NCBI GenBank assembly: GCA_003224135.1
Contig: QHYO01000394.1
Coordinates: 1 to 5,268 of the forward strand
Direction: 5' to 3'
From: Acidobacteriota bacterium
GTDB taxonomy: Bacteria > Acidobacteriota > Terriglobia > Acidiferrales > UBA7541
DNA length: 5,268 nt
Positions within the stretch are counted from its first letter, which is position 1. Every line of letters starts with the position of its first letter. Below are positions 1-5,268 of this stretch, piece after piece. A program made the translations under genes and the position numbers. Under the pieces are notes generated by a model that was given only the letters and a program-made list of their open reading frames with translations, ran no database searches and had not been told where the DNA came from.

Positions 1-90
1 TTCTCCGGCGCCGACTGCGCTAACTCCATCGTTTTCAATGTTGCCTGCCTGGCACGACGCCTGCTGTTTCCTTCTGCGAGGTTCATCGTC

Positions 91-939
91 ATGAGGCAAC
101 CAACAAGTCCGCAAATAGATGCACTAGGTCAACCGGCGCAAACGAGCAAGTTCCGCGAAATCAGTTTGGATTCCGCGCTGGTCCCGATTTTCTGCGCTTC
201 GCTCCTTTATGCTGTCTCCTGGATCATGGGTTGCTCCACAGCGCCAAGCGCAAAAGCCGGCGGTGGCAAAAAACTGAATGAGTCGAGCGAATTCGTTCGC
301 CTCGCTGCGGGCGACAAGATCGGTCCTTCGATTTCCGGCCGCAAACTCACCGTGGAAAAAATGGCGCAACGCGCCGCGACGTCCTTGCAATATTCGAACG
401 AAAAGTACGGTGTTGCGTTCGACGCACCCAAAGGATACGTATTGAAGGAAGGTGAACTTCCGGAAATGGATCGTGGACTCGGCTATCTCGGGCCGATCCC
501 GATGCACTTTGCTCAACCTGGCGGTCTACGACTTGCCACCGTGGAACCGCCGCAGGGAATTCATCTCGGCACAAATTTTGTGAACAAGTTTTTCACGATC
601 AGCGCGCACTACGGATCGACGGAAGCTGTCTGCTCCGACGTAAATATCCCGGCAGAGTTGCGAGGCGCGCCCCTTACTCGCACCGTCGATGGCATCGAGT
701 TTCACGGCTTCCAGGAGCAGTCCGCCGCCAGTATGCACCATTACACGGGAATCTATCTTCACGCCTATACCAATGACACCTGCTACGAAATTGGCTACGG
801 CGTGGCGAGTGCAGGCTCTGGCGTATTGGGCAGCTTGAAAAATATCAATGAAGAGAATTTGCTGCACAAGCTGGAGAAAATTCTCGACAACGTCCGCATC
901 GCTCCTCCAGCATTCGAGCGAAGCGCCGCCTCTGGTTAA
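91..939 (+). CDS. Probable lipoprotein of unknown function
   Basis: The product is 282 residues and I do not recognise its family. The N-terminus has a polar stretch (residues 1-29), then a hydrophobic segment (about 30-46) ending in I-M-G-C with Cys48, which resembles a lipobox (Met at -2 is atypical). The protein is therefore probably exported and lipid-anchored. The rest is a soluble domain with two later cysteines (about 181 and 229) that could form a disulfide and a His/Tyr-rich stretch around residues 205-235. The ATG at 91 has a weak GAGG at 78-81, 9 nt upstream. An in-frame TTG at 166 would give a 23-residue signal segment of more typical length, but it has no Shine-Dalgarno. The frame is open back to base 1, so an upstream start cannot be excluded. 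The gene converges on ybaB. Being a real gene is well supported by length and codon pattern; the function is unknown. Confidence 0.75.
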   Translation: MRQPTSPQIDALGQPAQTSKFREISLDSALVPIFCASLLYAVSWIMGCSTAPSAKAGGGKKLNESSEFVRLAAGDKIGPSISGRKLTVEKMAQRAATSLQYSNEKYGVAFDAPKGYVLKEGELPEMDRGLGYLGPIPMHFAQPGGLRLATVEPPQGIHLGTNFVNKFFTISAHYGSTEAVCSDVNIPAELRGAPLTRTVDGIEFHGFQEQSAASMHHYTGIYLHAYTNDTCYEIGYGVASAGSGVLGSLKNINEENLLHKLEKILDNVRIAPPAFERSAASG

Positions 940-1030
940 GAAAAAAATGTTTGGGAAAACTGCGTAGCGGTGTTGATGAACAAATTCGGCCCAATCGGAA
1001 AGAATTCGCTGTGAGTTAAACGTTACTAAA

Positions 1031-1357
1031 CTAAAACAGTCCGGGGATTTTCATTCCGGTGATGCCGGGAATACTACCGGTGAGAGACTTCATCTGGTTC
1101 GCAAGTTCGTCGTCCACGCGGCGGGACGCTTCGTTCACCGCAGCGCGGATCAAATCCTGCAACATCTCCTGATCTTTTGAAGCGAATATGTCCGGCTCGA
1201 TGCGCACTTCCAGAACCTGTTTCTGGCCGTTCATTTTCACGGACACCATGCCGCCACCGGACGACGCTTCGACCGCAACCGAGTTCACCTGCCGCTGCAA
1301 GTCTTCCTGAACCTGCCGCAACCGGGAAAGCATCTGTTGGAGTGCATTGACTTCCAT
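1031..1357 (-). CDS. ybaB: YbaB/EbfC family nucleoid-associated protein
   Basis: This 108-residue protein has the usual family length and pattern. An N-terminal amphipathic helix (LQQMLSRLRQVQEDLQRQ, about residues 6-23) is followed by the signature region with GGGMVSVKMNGQKQVLEVRI (about 34-53). A conserved helix with DLIRAAVNEA and a Gly/Pro/Met-rich tail ending in IPGLF complete it. Family members are small dimers that bind DNA without strong sequence specificity and associate with the nucleoid. The exact role is not settled, though the link to dnaX and recR suggests replication or repair. The ATG shares its A with the dnaX stop (TGATG), so translation is probably coupled. Its own ribosome binding site is weak (GAGAGA in the dnaX 3' end). 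No recR follows; the next gene is convergent. Confidence 0.95.
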   Translation of the reverse strand: MEVNALQQMLSRLRQVQEDLQRQVNSVAVEASSGGGMVSVKMNGQKQVLEVRIEPDIFASKDQEMLQDLIRAAVNEASRRVDDELANQMKSLTGSIPGITGMKIPGLF

Positions 1358-3279
1358 CAGGGTCTCTCTTCGCGCCGCTTAACTTCGGAAATTTTTCCAC
1401 CGAAGCGCTGCAGCATTGCGCGTACCATCGGATCGCGTTCGAACTTCTCGCGCAACTCTTTCGTGCCTGACGCCGCTTGCGACGCATTCGCGGCCGTCGC
1501 TGCAACTGATTCCATCTTAGCACATACGCGCACGGAGCGATTCAGGACCTTGCTTGATGTGGCACGAATTTTCTCGAGCGAGTCGCGCCCTTCCACCATT
1601 TCTGCAAACGCGCGCTTCTCAGTCGCAAAATAAATTCGCAACTCTGCGCCTTCGAGTTCCCAGCGGTGCGCATGCTCAAGCAATTCGCCGAGAAATTTTT
1701 GCTGTGCCTGGAGTATGCCGCGAATTTCCGCTACGTGTTCTTCGGCAATGCCCGAAGCTCCAACCGGAACTGGAGCATCGTTCACCAACTCCGAAGTATC
1801 TGCTTCGCTCGTTGCGTCCTTGGCAGAAATGTCCGCAGCGCCGCCCGCGGGACTTTCGGCCGTCTGTTGCGCCGCGCTTTCTGTCTTCTTGACAACGTCT
1901 GAAACTGTGTCCGGTGGCGGCGCGAGCACTGCTGCAATCGCCGGTGCGTTGCTGGTTGTCGACGCGCGATTGCTCCAGCTCGGCATCGAAAAAGAAGGAG
2001 TGCTTGCCGCCACGGTGCGTGTCGCGGGCGAAGGTCCGGCACCAGCCGTCGCCGTGCTCGCCAATTCATTTTTTGCAGACCACGCCGGGGCCGCCGCAGG
2101 TGCGCTTGCGCGTTGCGCTACGCTTTTTGCCGTGCTGCCGTTACCCGCCGTTCCGCCTAAATCCGCAAGCAATTCCTCCAGCGGCGCCAGGCGTCCCGCA
2201 TGGATCAGGCGCAGCAGCCCCATCTCGAGGTGAACACGCGGATCGGGCTTGCGGCGAAGATCATCGTCCGTTTGCAGCAGAATGTTGAAAAATCTTGTGA
2301 GGTCTTCTTCGCTGAATTGCGCGGCCGCCTTCGCGAGCGCGGGTCTCTGATCTGGCGTCGCCGCGATCAATTCCGAATCCGCGCCGCAAACTCGCGCAAT
2401 CAAGAGATTGCGCATGTGGCGGATTGCTTCACGGCAGAAGTGCTGAGGGTTACGGCCTTCTTTTTGGAAAGTATGGACAAGGCCCAGCGCGCGATCGGCT
2501 GAACCCGCTGCAATCGCGTCGACCAATTCGTTCAGGGCGTCTTCTGGAACGACGCCGAGAAGTTCCCGGACTTCCTTGTCGGGAATCGTGTCGCCGCAAT
2601 ATGCGCGCGCCTGTTCGAGCAGGGACAGTGCGTCACGCAGGCTGCCCTCGGCCATGCGTGCAATCACCGCAACCGCGCCGTCAGCAATTTTCAGGTTTTC
2701 TTCTTTCGCGATGTATTTTACGCGGTCGGCAATTTCGTTGAACGTCAGCGCACGAAAATGGAAATGCTGAGAGCGCGACCGGATTGTGTCTTCCAGATTT
2801 TCCGGCTCGGTTGTTGCCATCACGAAAATCACGCGGTCGGGAGGCTCCTCAAGCGTTTTCAGTAAGGCGTTGGACGCTTCGCCAGTCAGCATGTGCGCTT
2901 CGTCGAGGATCACAACTTTGCTGCGTGACGCAGCGGGGGCGTAACGCACCATTTCGCGCAACTCGCGGATCTGGTCAATACCGCGGTTCGATGCCGCGTC
3001 GATTTCGATTACGTCGAGCGAAGTGCCTGCGGCGATCTCTTTGCACGAATCGCACTCACCACATGGTTCCGCCGTCGGACCGTGCACGCAATTCAAAGCC
3101 TTTGCAAGGATGCGGGCTGCGGTTGTCTTTCCGACGCCTCGTGCGCCGGAAAAACTATACGCGTGAGCGACACGGTCATTCTTGATCGCGTTCGCCAGCG
3201 TTCCGGTGACGTGTTCCTGTCCTACTAAGTCCTTGAAAGTTTGCGGGCGCCATTTCCGCGCGATGACCTGATAGCTCAT
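1357..3279 (-). CDS. dnaX: DNA polymerase III subunits tau/gamma (clamp loader)
   Basis: This is the AAA+ motor subunit of the clamp loader, which opens and loads the beta sliding clamp. It is 640 residues, against 643 for E. coli tau. The Walker A motif GARGVGKT spans residues 45-52. Zinc cysteines are at 64, 73, 76 and 79. Walker B with DEAH is at 122-129. Sensor 1 is Thr157, the arginine finger is Arg169 and sensor 2 is Arg215 in GSLRD. The usual SRC motif reads SRS here. Domain III ends near 365. An Ala/Ser/Pro-rich linker (about 372-514) leads to the tau-specific C-terminal part (515-640). I chose the ATG at 3279 because MSYQVIARKWRP is the family N-terminus; an in-frame TTG at 3303 would add 8 residues. 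Neither start has a clear Shine-Dalgarno. A small GTTGC/GCAAC hairpin lies at 3290-3304, just upstream. A possible internal frameshift site is listed separately. Confidence 0.97.
   Translation of the reverse strand: MSYQVIARKWRPQTFKDLVGQEHVTGTLANAIKNDRVAHAYSFSGARGVGKTTAARILAKALNCVHGPTAEPCGECDSCKEIAAGTSLDVIEIDAASNRGIDQIRELREMVRYAPAASRSKVVILDEAHMLTGEASNALLKTLEEPPDRVIFVMATTEPENLEDTIRSRSQHFHFRALTFNEIADRVKYIAKEENLKIADGAVAVIARMAEGSLRDALSLLEQARAYCGDTIPDKEVRELLGVVPEDALNELVDAIAAGSADRALGLVHTFQKEGRNPQHFCREAIRHMRNLLIARVCGADSELIAATPDQRPALAKAAAQFSEEDLTRFFNILLQTDDDLRRKPDPRVHLEMGLLRLIHAGRLAPLEELLADLGGTAGNGSTAKSVAQRASAPAAAPAWSAKNELASTATAGAGPSPATRTVAASTPSFSMPSWSNRASTTSNAPAIAAVLAPPPDTVSDVVKKTESAAQQTAESPAGGAADISAKDATSEADTSELVNDAPVPVGASGIAEEHVAEIRGILQAQQKFLGELLEHAHRWELEGAELRIYFATEKRAFAEMVEGRDSLEKIRATSSKVLNRSVRVCAKMESVAATAANASQAASGTKELREKFERDPMVRAMLQRFGGKISEVKRREERP
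2027..2062 (-). other. Possible frameshift-stimulating stem-loop
   Basis: In the dnaX mRNA, GGCGA (2062 to 2058) can pair with TCGCC (2031 to 2027). Just inside, GCAC (2057 to 2054) can pair with GTGC (2042 to 2039), leaving a bulge on the 3' side. An alternative short hairpin, CGGC-TGGT-GCCG, lies within the same span. The 5-nt gap from the A6 heptamer suits a downstream stimulator. The region is GC-rich and codes for the low-complexity linker, so chance pairing is a real possibility. Confidence 0.3.
2066..2076 (-). promoter_or_regulatory. Candidate -1 frameshift site in dnaX
   Basis: On the coding strand, codons 402-404 read GCA AAA AAT and are followed by GAA. This contains the X_XXY_YYZ heptamer A_AAA_AAT in the reading frame (2074 to 2068). 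A -1 shift places TGA (2068 to 2066) as the very next codon, giving a product of about 404 residues. Transcriptional slippage adding one A to the A6 run would give the same result. A possible stem (GGCGA at 2062 to 2058 with TCGCC at 2031 to 2027) begins 5 nt downstream of the heptamer. Programmed frameshifting that makes gamma is known for E. coli dnaX, where the heptamer is A_AAA_AAG and the stop also comes almost at once. I see no stimulatory Shine-Dalgarno upstream, and the AAT codon is a weaker slip codon than AAG. Confidence 0.5.
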
Positions 3280-3421
3280 GAAGGAGAGTGTTGCACGACG
3301 CAACGATTCGGAAAAGTTCTAAGTTTTAGTTTTTCGACTGCAGAGTGTGTTGCAAGGCAGAAATCGGCAGAAGGGGCGAATGCAACAGTAGAGGCAAAGC
3401 ATGAATGGCGGCAAATTTTCA

Positions 3422-3438
3422 GGTGATTACTCGTCACC
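3422..3438 (-). repeat. Weak inverted repeat after SRP RNA
   Basis: GGTGA and TCACC flank a 7-nt loop, downstream of the SRP RNA 3' end on the minus strand. This could be a minor terminator or a processing signal. The stem is only 5 bp and no U-tract follows, so read-through into dnaX remains likely. An alternative pairing of GTGAT with ATCAC overlaps it. Confidence 0.2.
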
Positions 3439-3461
3439 GATCACTATTGTGTTCGATGCGA

Positions 3462-3565
3462 GGAACTTCGGGTGATCTGGGGCACCCGAGGCAATCCCGG
3501 TACCGTTGCTCCCTTCCGGGCCTGGCGGGGTTCGCGGGACCTCGTTGCACAGAGCCCGAAGTTCC
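3462..3565 (-). ncRNA. ffs: Small bacterial signal recognition particle RNA (4.5S type)
   Basis: This RNA pairs with Ffh protein in the particle that directs ribosomes making membrane and secreted proteins to the membrane. The diagnostic apical region is present: CCAGGCCCGGAAGGGAGCAA with the GGAA tetraloop (3517 to 3514) and the conserved CAGG and AGCA sides of the symmetric loop. The ends form a perfect 11-bp helix, GGAACTTCGGG (3565 to 3555) with CCCGAAGTTCC (3472 to 3462). Beyond a T-T mismatch, GCG/CGC could extend it to 3569 and 3458. Internal helices CGAGG/CCTCG and TCCCG/CGGGA also fit. The length of about 104 nt fits the short form lacking an Alu domain. It lies about 180 bp upstream of dnaX on the same strand, a common bacterial arrangement. 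Exact mature ends are inferred from pairing. Confidence 0.93.
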
Positions 3566-3602
3566 ACGCTCCGGCAGTCGCTCATCACGACTGCTGAAGA
3601 AA

Positions 3603-3632
3603 ATTCTAACACAGCCCCACGGCGGCAACCAA
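3603..3632 (-). promoter_or_regulatory. Candidate sigma70 promoter for SRP RNA
   Basis: On the minus strand, TTGGTT (3632 to 3627) is a -35 candidate and TAGAAT (3608 to 3603) a good -10, separated by 18 bp. Transcription would start near 3596, about 30 nt before the terminal stem of the SRP RNA, so the 5' end would need trimming, as happens with E. coli 4.5S RNA. The position fits well and the -35 is only partly matched. dnaX and ybaB may depend in part on read-through from here. Confidence 0.5.
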
Positions 3633-3652
3633 AGAGCGCAAGCAAAGACGGC

Positions 3653-3690
3653 GCTCCGGTTTTCGGAATTTTTCTTCCGGCATTCGGAGC
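3653..3690 (-). terminator. Inverted repeat, possible end of cupin transcript
   Basis: GCTCCG (3653-3658) and CGGAGC (3685-3690) pair over 6 bp. Within them CGGAA (3664-3668) and TTCCG (3675-3679) pair over 5 bp around a 6-nt loop, with two 5-nt strands forming an internal loop. It lies between the cupin stop and the SRP RNA promoter, where a terminator would be expected. On the minus strand no U-tract follows, so it is not a classical rho-independent terminator. It may instead protect the transcript's 3' end. Confidence 0.35.
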
Positions 3691-3715
3691 GGCAACTATC
3701 TTTTCAATGAGATGC

Positions 3716-4231
3716 CTATTGCTTCGGTTTTGCTGGTTCTTTCGTCGGCGCATCCGGAGGCACCACATCAGCCGGATTTACCCAATTGACTTTAAACGGA
3801 CCGGTGGCGTTCACCTGGACGACCGTATCGGTCTTGCTCACAGCGAAGTGGCGCATCTCTTTCGGCATGCTGATGAAGTTGCCCGGATTCATCGTTTCTA
3901 GTTTGCTTTCGTCGAACTTTTCTCCCATCCCTACAAGAAAGGTTCCCTTAAGGACGGTCACGTTTTCATCCGTGGGATGCCAGTGCGCGGGAATCTTTGC
4001 CCCTTCGGCGCACCGGATCCGGAGCACGAAGGGTGTTCCTTCAGCATTCGAGTCGCCACTCACCGCGGCCAAATCACATCCTTTTATGATCGGGGTCCAT
4101 TTCAGGTCGCCGGAGCGCACAATCTTGTGACTCGCGCCAGCTTCACTCTTCTCCTGGCTTTTAATCGTCAGCGTAAAAGCAATCACTGCAAGCAAAACAG
4201 AACACATAACTCCCAACCTCTTAAATGTCAT
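3716..4231 (-). CDS. Secreted single-domain cupin protein
   Basis: The 171-residue product starts with a signal peptide or membrane anchor: Lys4-Arg5, then a hydrophobic segment about 6-23. One cupin domain follows. Motif 1 is canonical, G77 then HWHPTDE (83-89) and G96, supplying His83, His85 and Glu89. Motif 2 has G117, P123 and His128, but the usual Gly after P-x is Glu125. All four typical metal ligands are therefore present, so it probably binds a divalent metal outside the cytoplasm. Cupins do many reactions or none, and the substrate cannot be read from sequence. The C-terminus is Pro/Lys-rich. I chose the ATG at 4231 because a GGAGG (4244 to 4240) lies 8 nt upstream and the signal peptide starts there; the longer open frame to 4348 adds 39 residues without such support. 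The gene is divergent from the one at 4593. Confidence 0.88.
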   Translation of the reverse strand: MTFKRLGVMCSVLLAVIAFTLTIKSQEKSEAGASHKIVRSGDLKWTPIIKGCDLAAVSGDSNAEGTPFVLRIRCAEGAKIPAHWHPTDENVTVLKGTFLVGMGEKFDESKLETMNPGNFISMPKEMRHFAVSKTDTVVQVNATGPFKVNWVNPADVVPPDAPTKEPAKPKQ

Positions 4232-4239
4232 GAATCGCG

Positions 4240-4244
4240 CCTCC
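4240..4244 (-). promoter_or_regulatory. Strong ribosome binding site of the cupin gene
   Basis: On the minus strand GGAGG lies 8 nt before the ATG at 4231. It decides this start over in-frame codons further upstream. Confidence 0.8.
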
Positions 4245-4275
4245 GTTGCGAAAGGATGGTCCCGGAATGACGGTG

Positions 4276-4304
4276 AAAATACTCTTTCCCGCGGATTTGA
4301 GCAA
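4276..4304 (-). promoter_or_regulatory. Candidate sigma70 promoter of the cupin gene
   Basis: On the minus strand TTGCTC (4304 to 4299) and TATTTT (4281 to 4276) are spaced 17 bp apart. The match is partial, but the spacing is ideal and transcription would begin about 38 nt before the ATG. Confidence 0.35.
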
Positions 4305-4326
4305 GCCGCGGGGCTGCCGCGGGGCT
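4305..4326. repeat. Tandem 11-bp repeat, two perfect copies
   Basis: GCCGCGGGGCT occurs at 4305-4315 and again at 4316-4326. It sits directly upstream of the candidate cupin -35. It may be simple replication slippage in GC-rich DNA or a tandem protein-binding site; nothing in the sequence separates these. Confidence 0.6.
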
Positions 4327-4431
4327 GCGCTCGAGTTAGAGAGTGCAACCGAAGTGTCTGGACGCGGCTTAACTAGAACGGAACATCTGCAAAAGGCAGT
4401 GAATCGCGGGCCAAAATCGAGTACGCTAATT

Positions 4432-4456
4432 GCGGATGGAGTTCCTCCCCATCCGC
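4432..4456 (+). repeat. 8-bp hairpin with an anti-Shine-Dalgarno loop
   Basis: GCGGATGG (4432-4439) and CCATCCGC (4449-4456) are perfectly complementary around a 9-nt loop. Loop bases GTTCCTCC (4441-4448) are the exact complement of GGAGGAAC (4582-4589), the ribosome binding region of the gene at 4593. No U-tract follows the hairpin on either strand, so it does not look like a terminator. It lies in the presumed leader of the 4593 gene, but the transcription start is unknown. Confidence 0.5.
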
Positions 4457-4544
4457 CCGTCGATTGCCGCAGCTCTTGCCGGGTCCGCGCGCCAGCGCCG
4501 CACGACGGGGCCTCGCCCCTGTGCTGCTCCACGTTACGGAGCTA

Positions 4545-4583
4545 GCCCGCCACGGCGGGCAAGCCTGCAAACTTGCGGGCAGG
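4545..4583 (+). repeat. Overlapping GC-rich hairpins before the start codon
   Basis: GCCCGCC (4545-4551) pairs with GGCGGGC (4554-4560). CCTGC (4564-4568) pairs with GCAGG (4579-4583), which takes in the first bases of the AGGAGG. GCGGGC occurs twice (4555-4560 and 4575-4580), so GCCCGC at 4545-4550 could pair with either copy. The second choice would draw in sequence next to the ribosome binding site. Confidence 0.45.
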
Positions 4584-4586
4584 AGG
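4581..4586 (+). promoter_or_regulatory. Consensus ribosome binding site of the 4593 gene
   Basis: AGGAGG lies 6 nt before the ATG at 4593. It is the strongest such site in the window and fixes that start. Confidence 0.85.
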
Positions 4587-4592
4587 AACCAA

Positions 4593-5268
4593 ATGAAAAT
4601 TGTTGTTCGACTGTTGTCTGTTGTTGCTGTTCTGTCTTTCTCCGCTTCTTTTTCAGTCGCCGAACCTCGCCAGATTACGCGTGGCACGCAGGTTCATTTG
4701 AAGCTCTTGAACGATGTGAGCACGTCGTCGGCTCACAACGGTGATTCCTTTCTTGCGGTGACCACGGAGCCGGTGATGATCGGCGACCAGCTTCTTTTGC
4801 CGGCGGGAACTCGCATTCGAGGCATCGTTACCAGCATCAGTCGCGCGCGCCGCTTTGCGATCTTTCGTGGGGAAGCGTACATGAACTTGTCGTTCCGCTC
4901 GATTGAAATGGATAGCCGCCTGATCCCGGTTCAGATGAGCATTCTTGATATTTCGAGACCTGCTGAAGAAGGTGAAGGCCGCCGCCGCAAGGACGTCGAG
5001 ATCGGTGAAGGACAGATGCTCCAGGAAAAACACGACATTAAGGGCGACATCGTTGCGGGGACCATCGGCACGGGCGGATCGACGCTGATCGGAAAGATTG
5101 CGAGTCATGCGGCTGCTGGATTTGGGATCGGCCTCGCGGGAAGCGCGATTTACGTTGTGCAGCGCAAGGGTAGGGAAGTTAGCCTTCCGGCGGATACGGG
5201 CATGCTGGTTCGCATGGACAGCACTGTGACTGTGCCCGGAGTGAGTGTTTCGACAGGTTCGGTGAACG
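4593..5268 (+). CDS. Secreted protein of unknown function, 3' end missing
   Basis: The frame runs 225 codons without a stop and leaves the window, so the gene is partial. The N-terminus is a clear signal peptide: Lys2, Arg6, a hydrophobic core at 7-20 and a likely cut after SVA at residue 23. The mature part begins with RGTQVHLKLLNDVS and contains LLLPAGTRIRGIV (67-79), then a basic stretch (SRARR) and LSFRSIEM. This recalls the beta-rich segment of VirB10/TrbI-like proteins, but the likeness is weak and I do not assign that family. A charged stretch (about 124-150) precedes a Gly/Ala-rich hydrophobic segment (about 151-190) that could insert in a membrane or form a glycine zipper. A second beta-like part with SLPADTGMLVRM follows. 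It may be an envelope protein. It is divergent from the cupin gene. Confidence 0.8.
   Translation, partial: MKIVVRLLSVVAVLSFSASFSVAEPRQITRGTQVHLKLLNDVSTSSAHNGDSFLAVTTEPVMIGDQLLLPAGTRIRGIVTSISRARRFAIFRGEAYMNLSFRSIEMDSRLIPVQMSILDISRPAEEGEGRRRKDVEIGEGQMLQEKHDIKGDIVAGTIGTGGSTLIGKIASHAAAGFGIGLAGSAIYVVQRKGREVSLPADTGMLVRMDSTVTVPGVSVSTGSVN

Larger units (their letters stand above)
4232..4592. other. Divergent intergenic region with several inverted repeats
   Basis: This 361-bp stretch separates the divergent cupin and secreted-protein genes. It holds the cupin ribosome binding site and candidate promoter, an 11-bp tandem repeat, an 8-bp hairpin at 4432-4456, GC-rich hairpins at 4545-4583 and the AGGAGG of the right-hand gene. 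Open frames crossing it lack ribosome binding sites and family features and look like chance. I could not find a convincing plus-strand promoter. Confidence 0.6.

Noticed and set aside
940..1030. Possible terminator between the convergent genes 91-939 and ybaB
   Set aside because: I found no stem with adequate length and no U-tract on either strand.
2121..2132. Second A-run in dnaX (GCA AAA AGC, codons 384-386) as a frameshift site
   Set aside because: The second codon AGC cannot re-pair well after a -1 shift, and no stop follows promptly in that frame.
1715..2233. 172-codon open frame on the plus strand inside dnaX, rich in Ala and Ser
   Set aside because: It mirrors the GC-rich low-complexity linker of DnaX, a common source of long antisense frames. 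No supported start was seen.
3427..3768. Open frame of 113 codons on the minus strand across the SRP RNA
   Set aside because: It overlaps the SRP RNA, its promoter and the cupin 3' flank, and shows no protein family features or ribosome binding site.
4246..4545. Open frames on both strands in the divergent intergenic region
   Set aside because: They have compositionally odd products rich in Arg, Pro and Ser, no ribosome binding sites, and overlap better supported hairpins and promoter elements.
4653..5108. 151-codon minus-strand open frame opposite the 4593 gene
   Set aside because: The plus-strand frame has a signal peptide and consensus ribosome binding site; the antisense frame has neither.

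Overview
The window looks like ordinary chromosomal DNA from a moderately GC-rich bacterium. It carries a housekeeping locus of SRP RNA, dnaX and ybaB, read on the minus strand, flanked by genes for exported or surface proteins of uncertain function. The gene order and the style of the unknown secreted proteins suggest an Acidobacteriota (Terriglobia-like) genome. That is an inference from pattern and no search was run. I see no tRNA, rRNA operon, CRISPR array, insertion sequence or phage gene.

Layout from left to right. A plus-strand gene at 91-939 encodes a probable lipoprotein of unknown function. It converges across a 91-bp gap on the minus-strand pair dnaX (3279 to 1357) and ybaB (1357 to 1031), whose stop and start codons share one base. 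Upstream of dnaX on the same strand is a small bacterial SRP RNA gene (about 3565 to 3462) with its own plausible sigma70 promoter. Further upstream, still on the minus strand, is a secreted cupin (4231 to 3716) with a strong ribosome binding site and a candidate promoter. A divergent 361-bp intergenic region (4232-4592) follows. It contains several inverted repeats and leads into a plus-strand secreted protein that starts at 4593 and runs off the right edge without a stop.

How the genes work together. DnaX is the clamp-loader subunit of DNA polymerase III. YbaB/EbfC is the small nucleoid-associated protein usually encoded with it. SRP RNA is the RNA core of the co-translational membrane-targeting particle, and its gene often lies next to dnaX in bacteria. 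The usual third gene, recR, does not follow ybaB here.

Two signals deserve attention. First, codons 402-404 of dnaX form an in-frame A_AAA_AAT slippery heptamer with a -1 frame TGA directly after it and a possible stem-loop 5 nt further on. This would give a 404-residue gamma-like product beside the 640-residue tau form. Second, the leader of the 4593 gene has an 8-bp hairpin whose loop carries an 8-nt perfect complement to that gene's own Shine-Dalgarno region, plus GC-rich hairpins next to it. Both are hypotheses from sequence reading.
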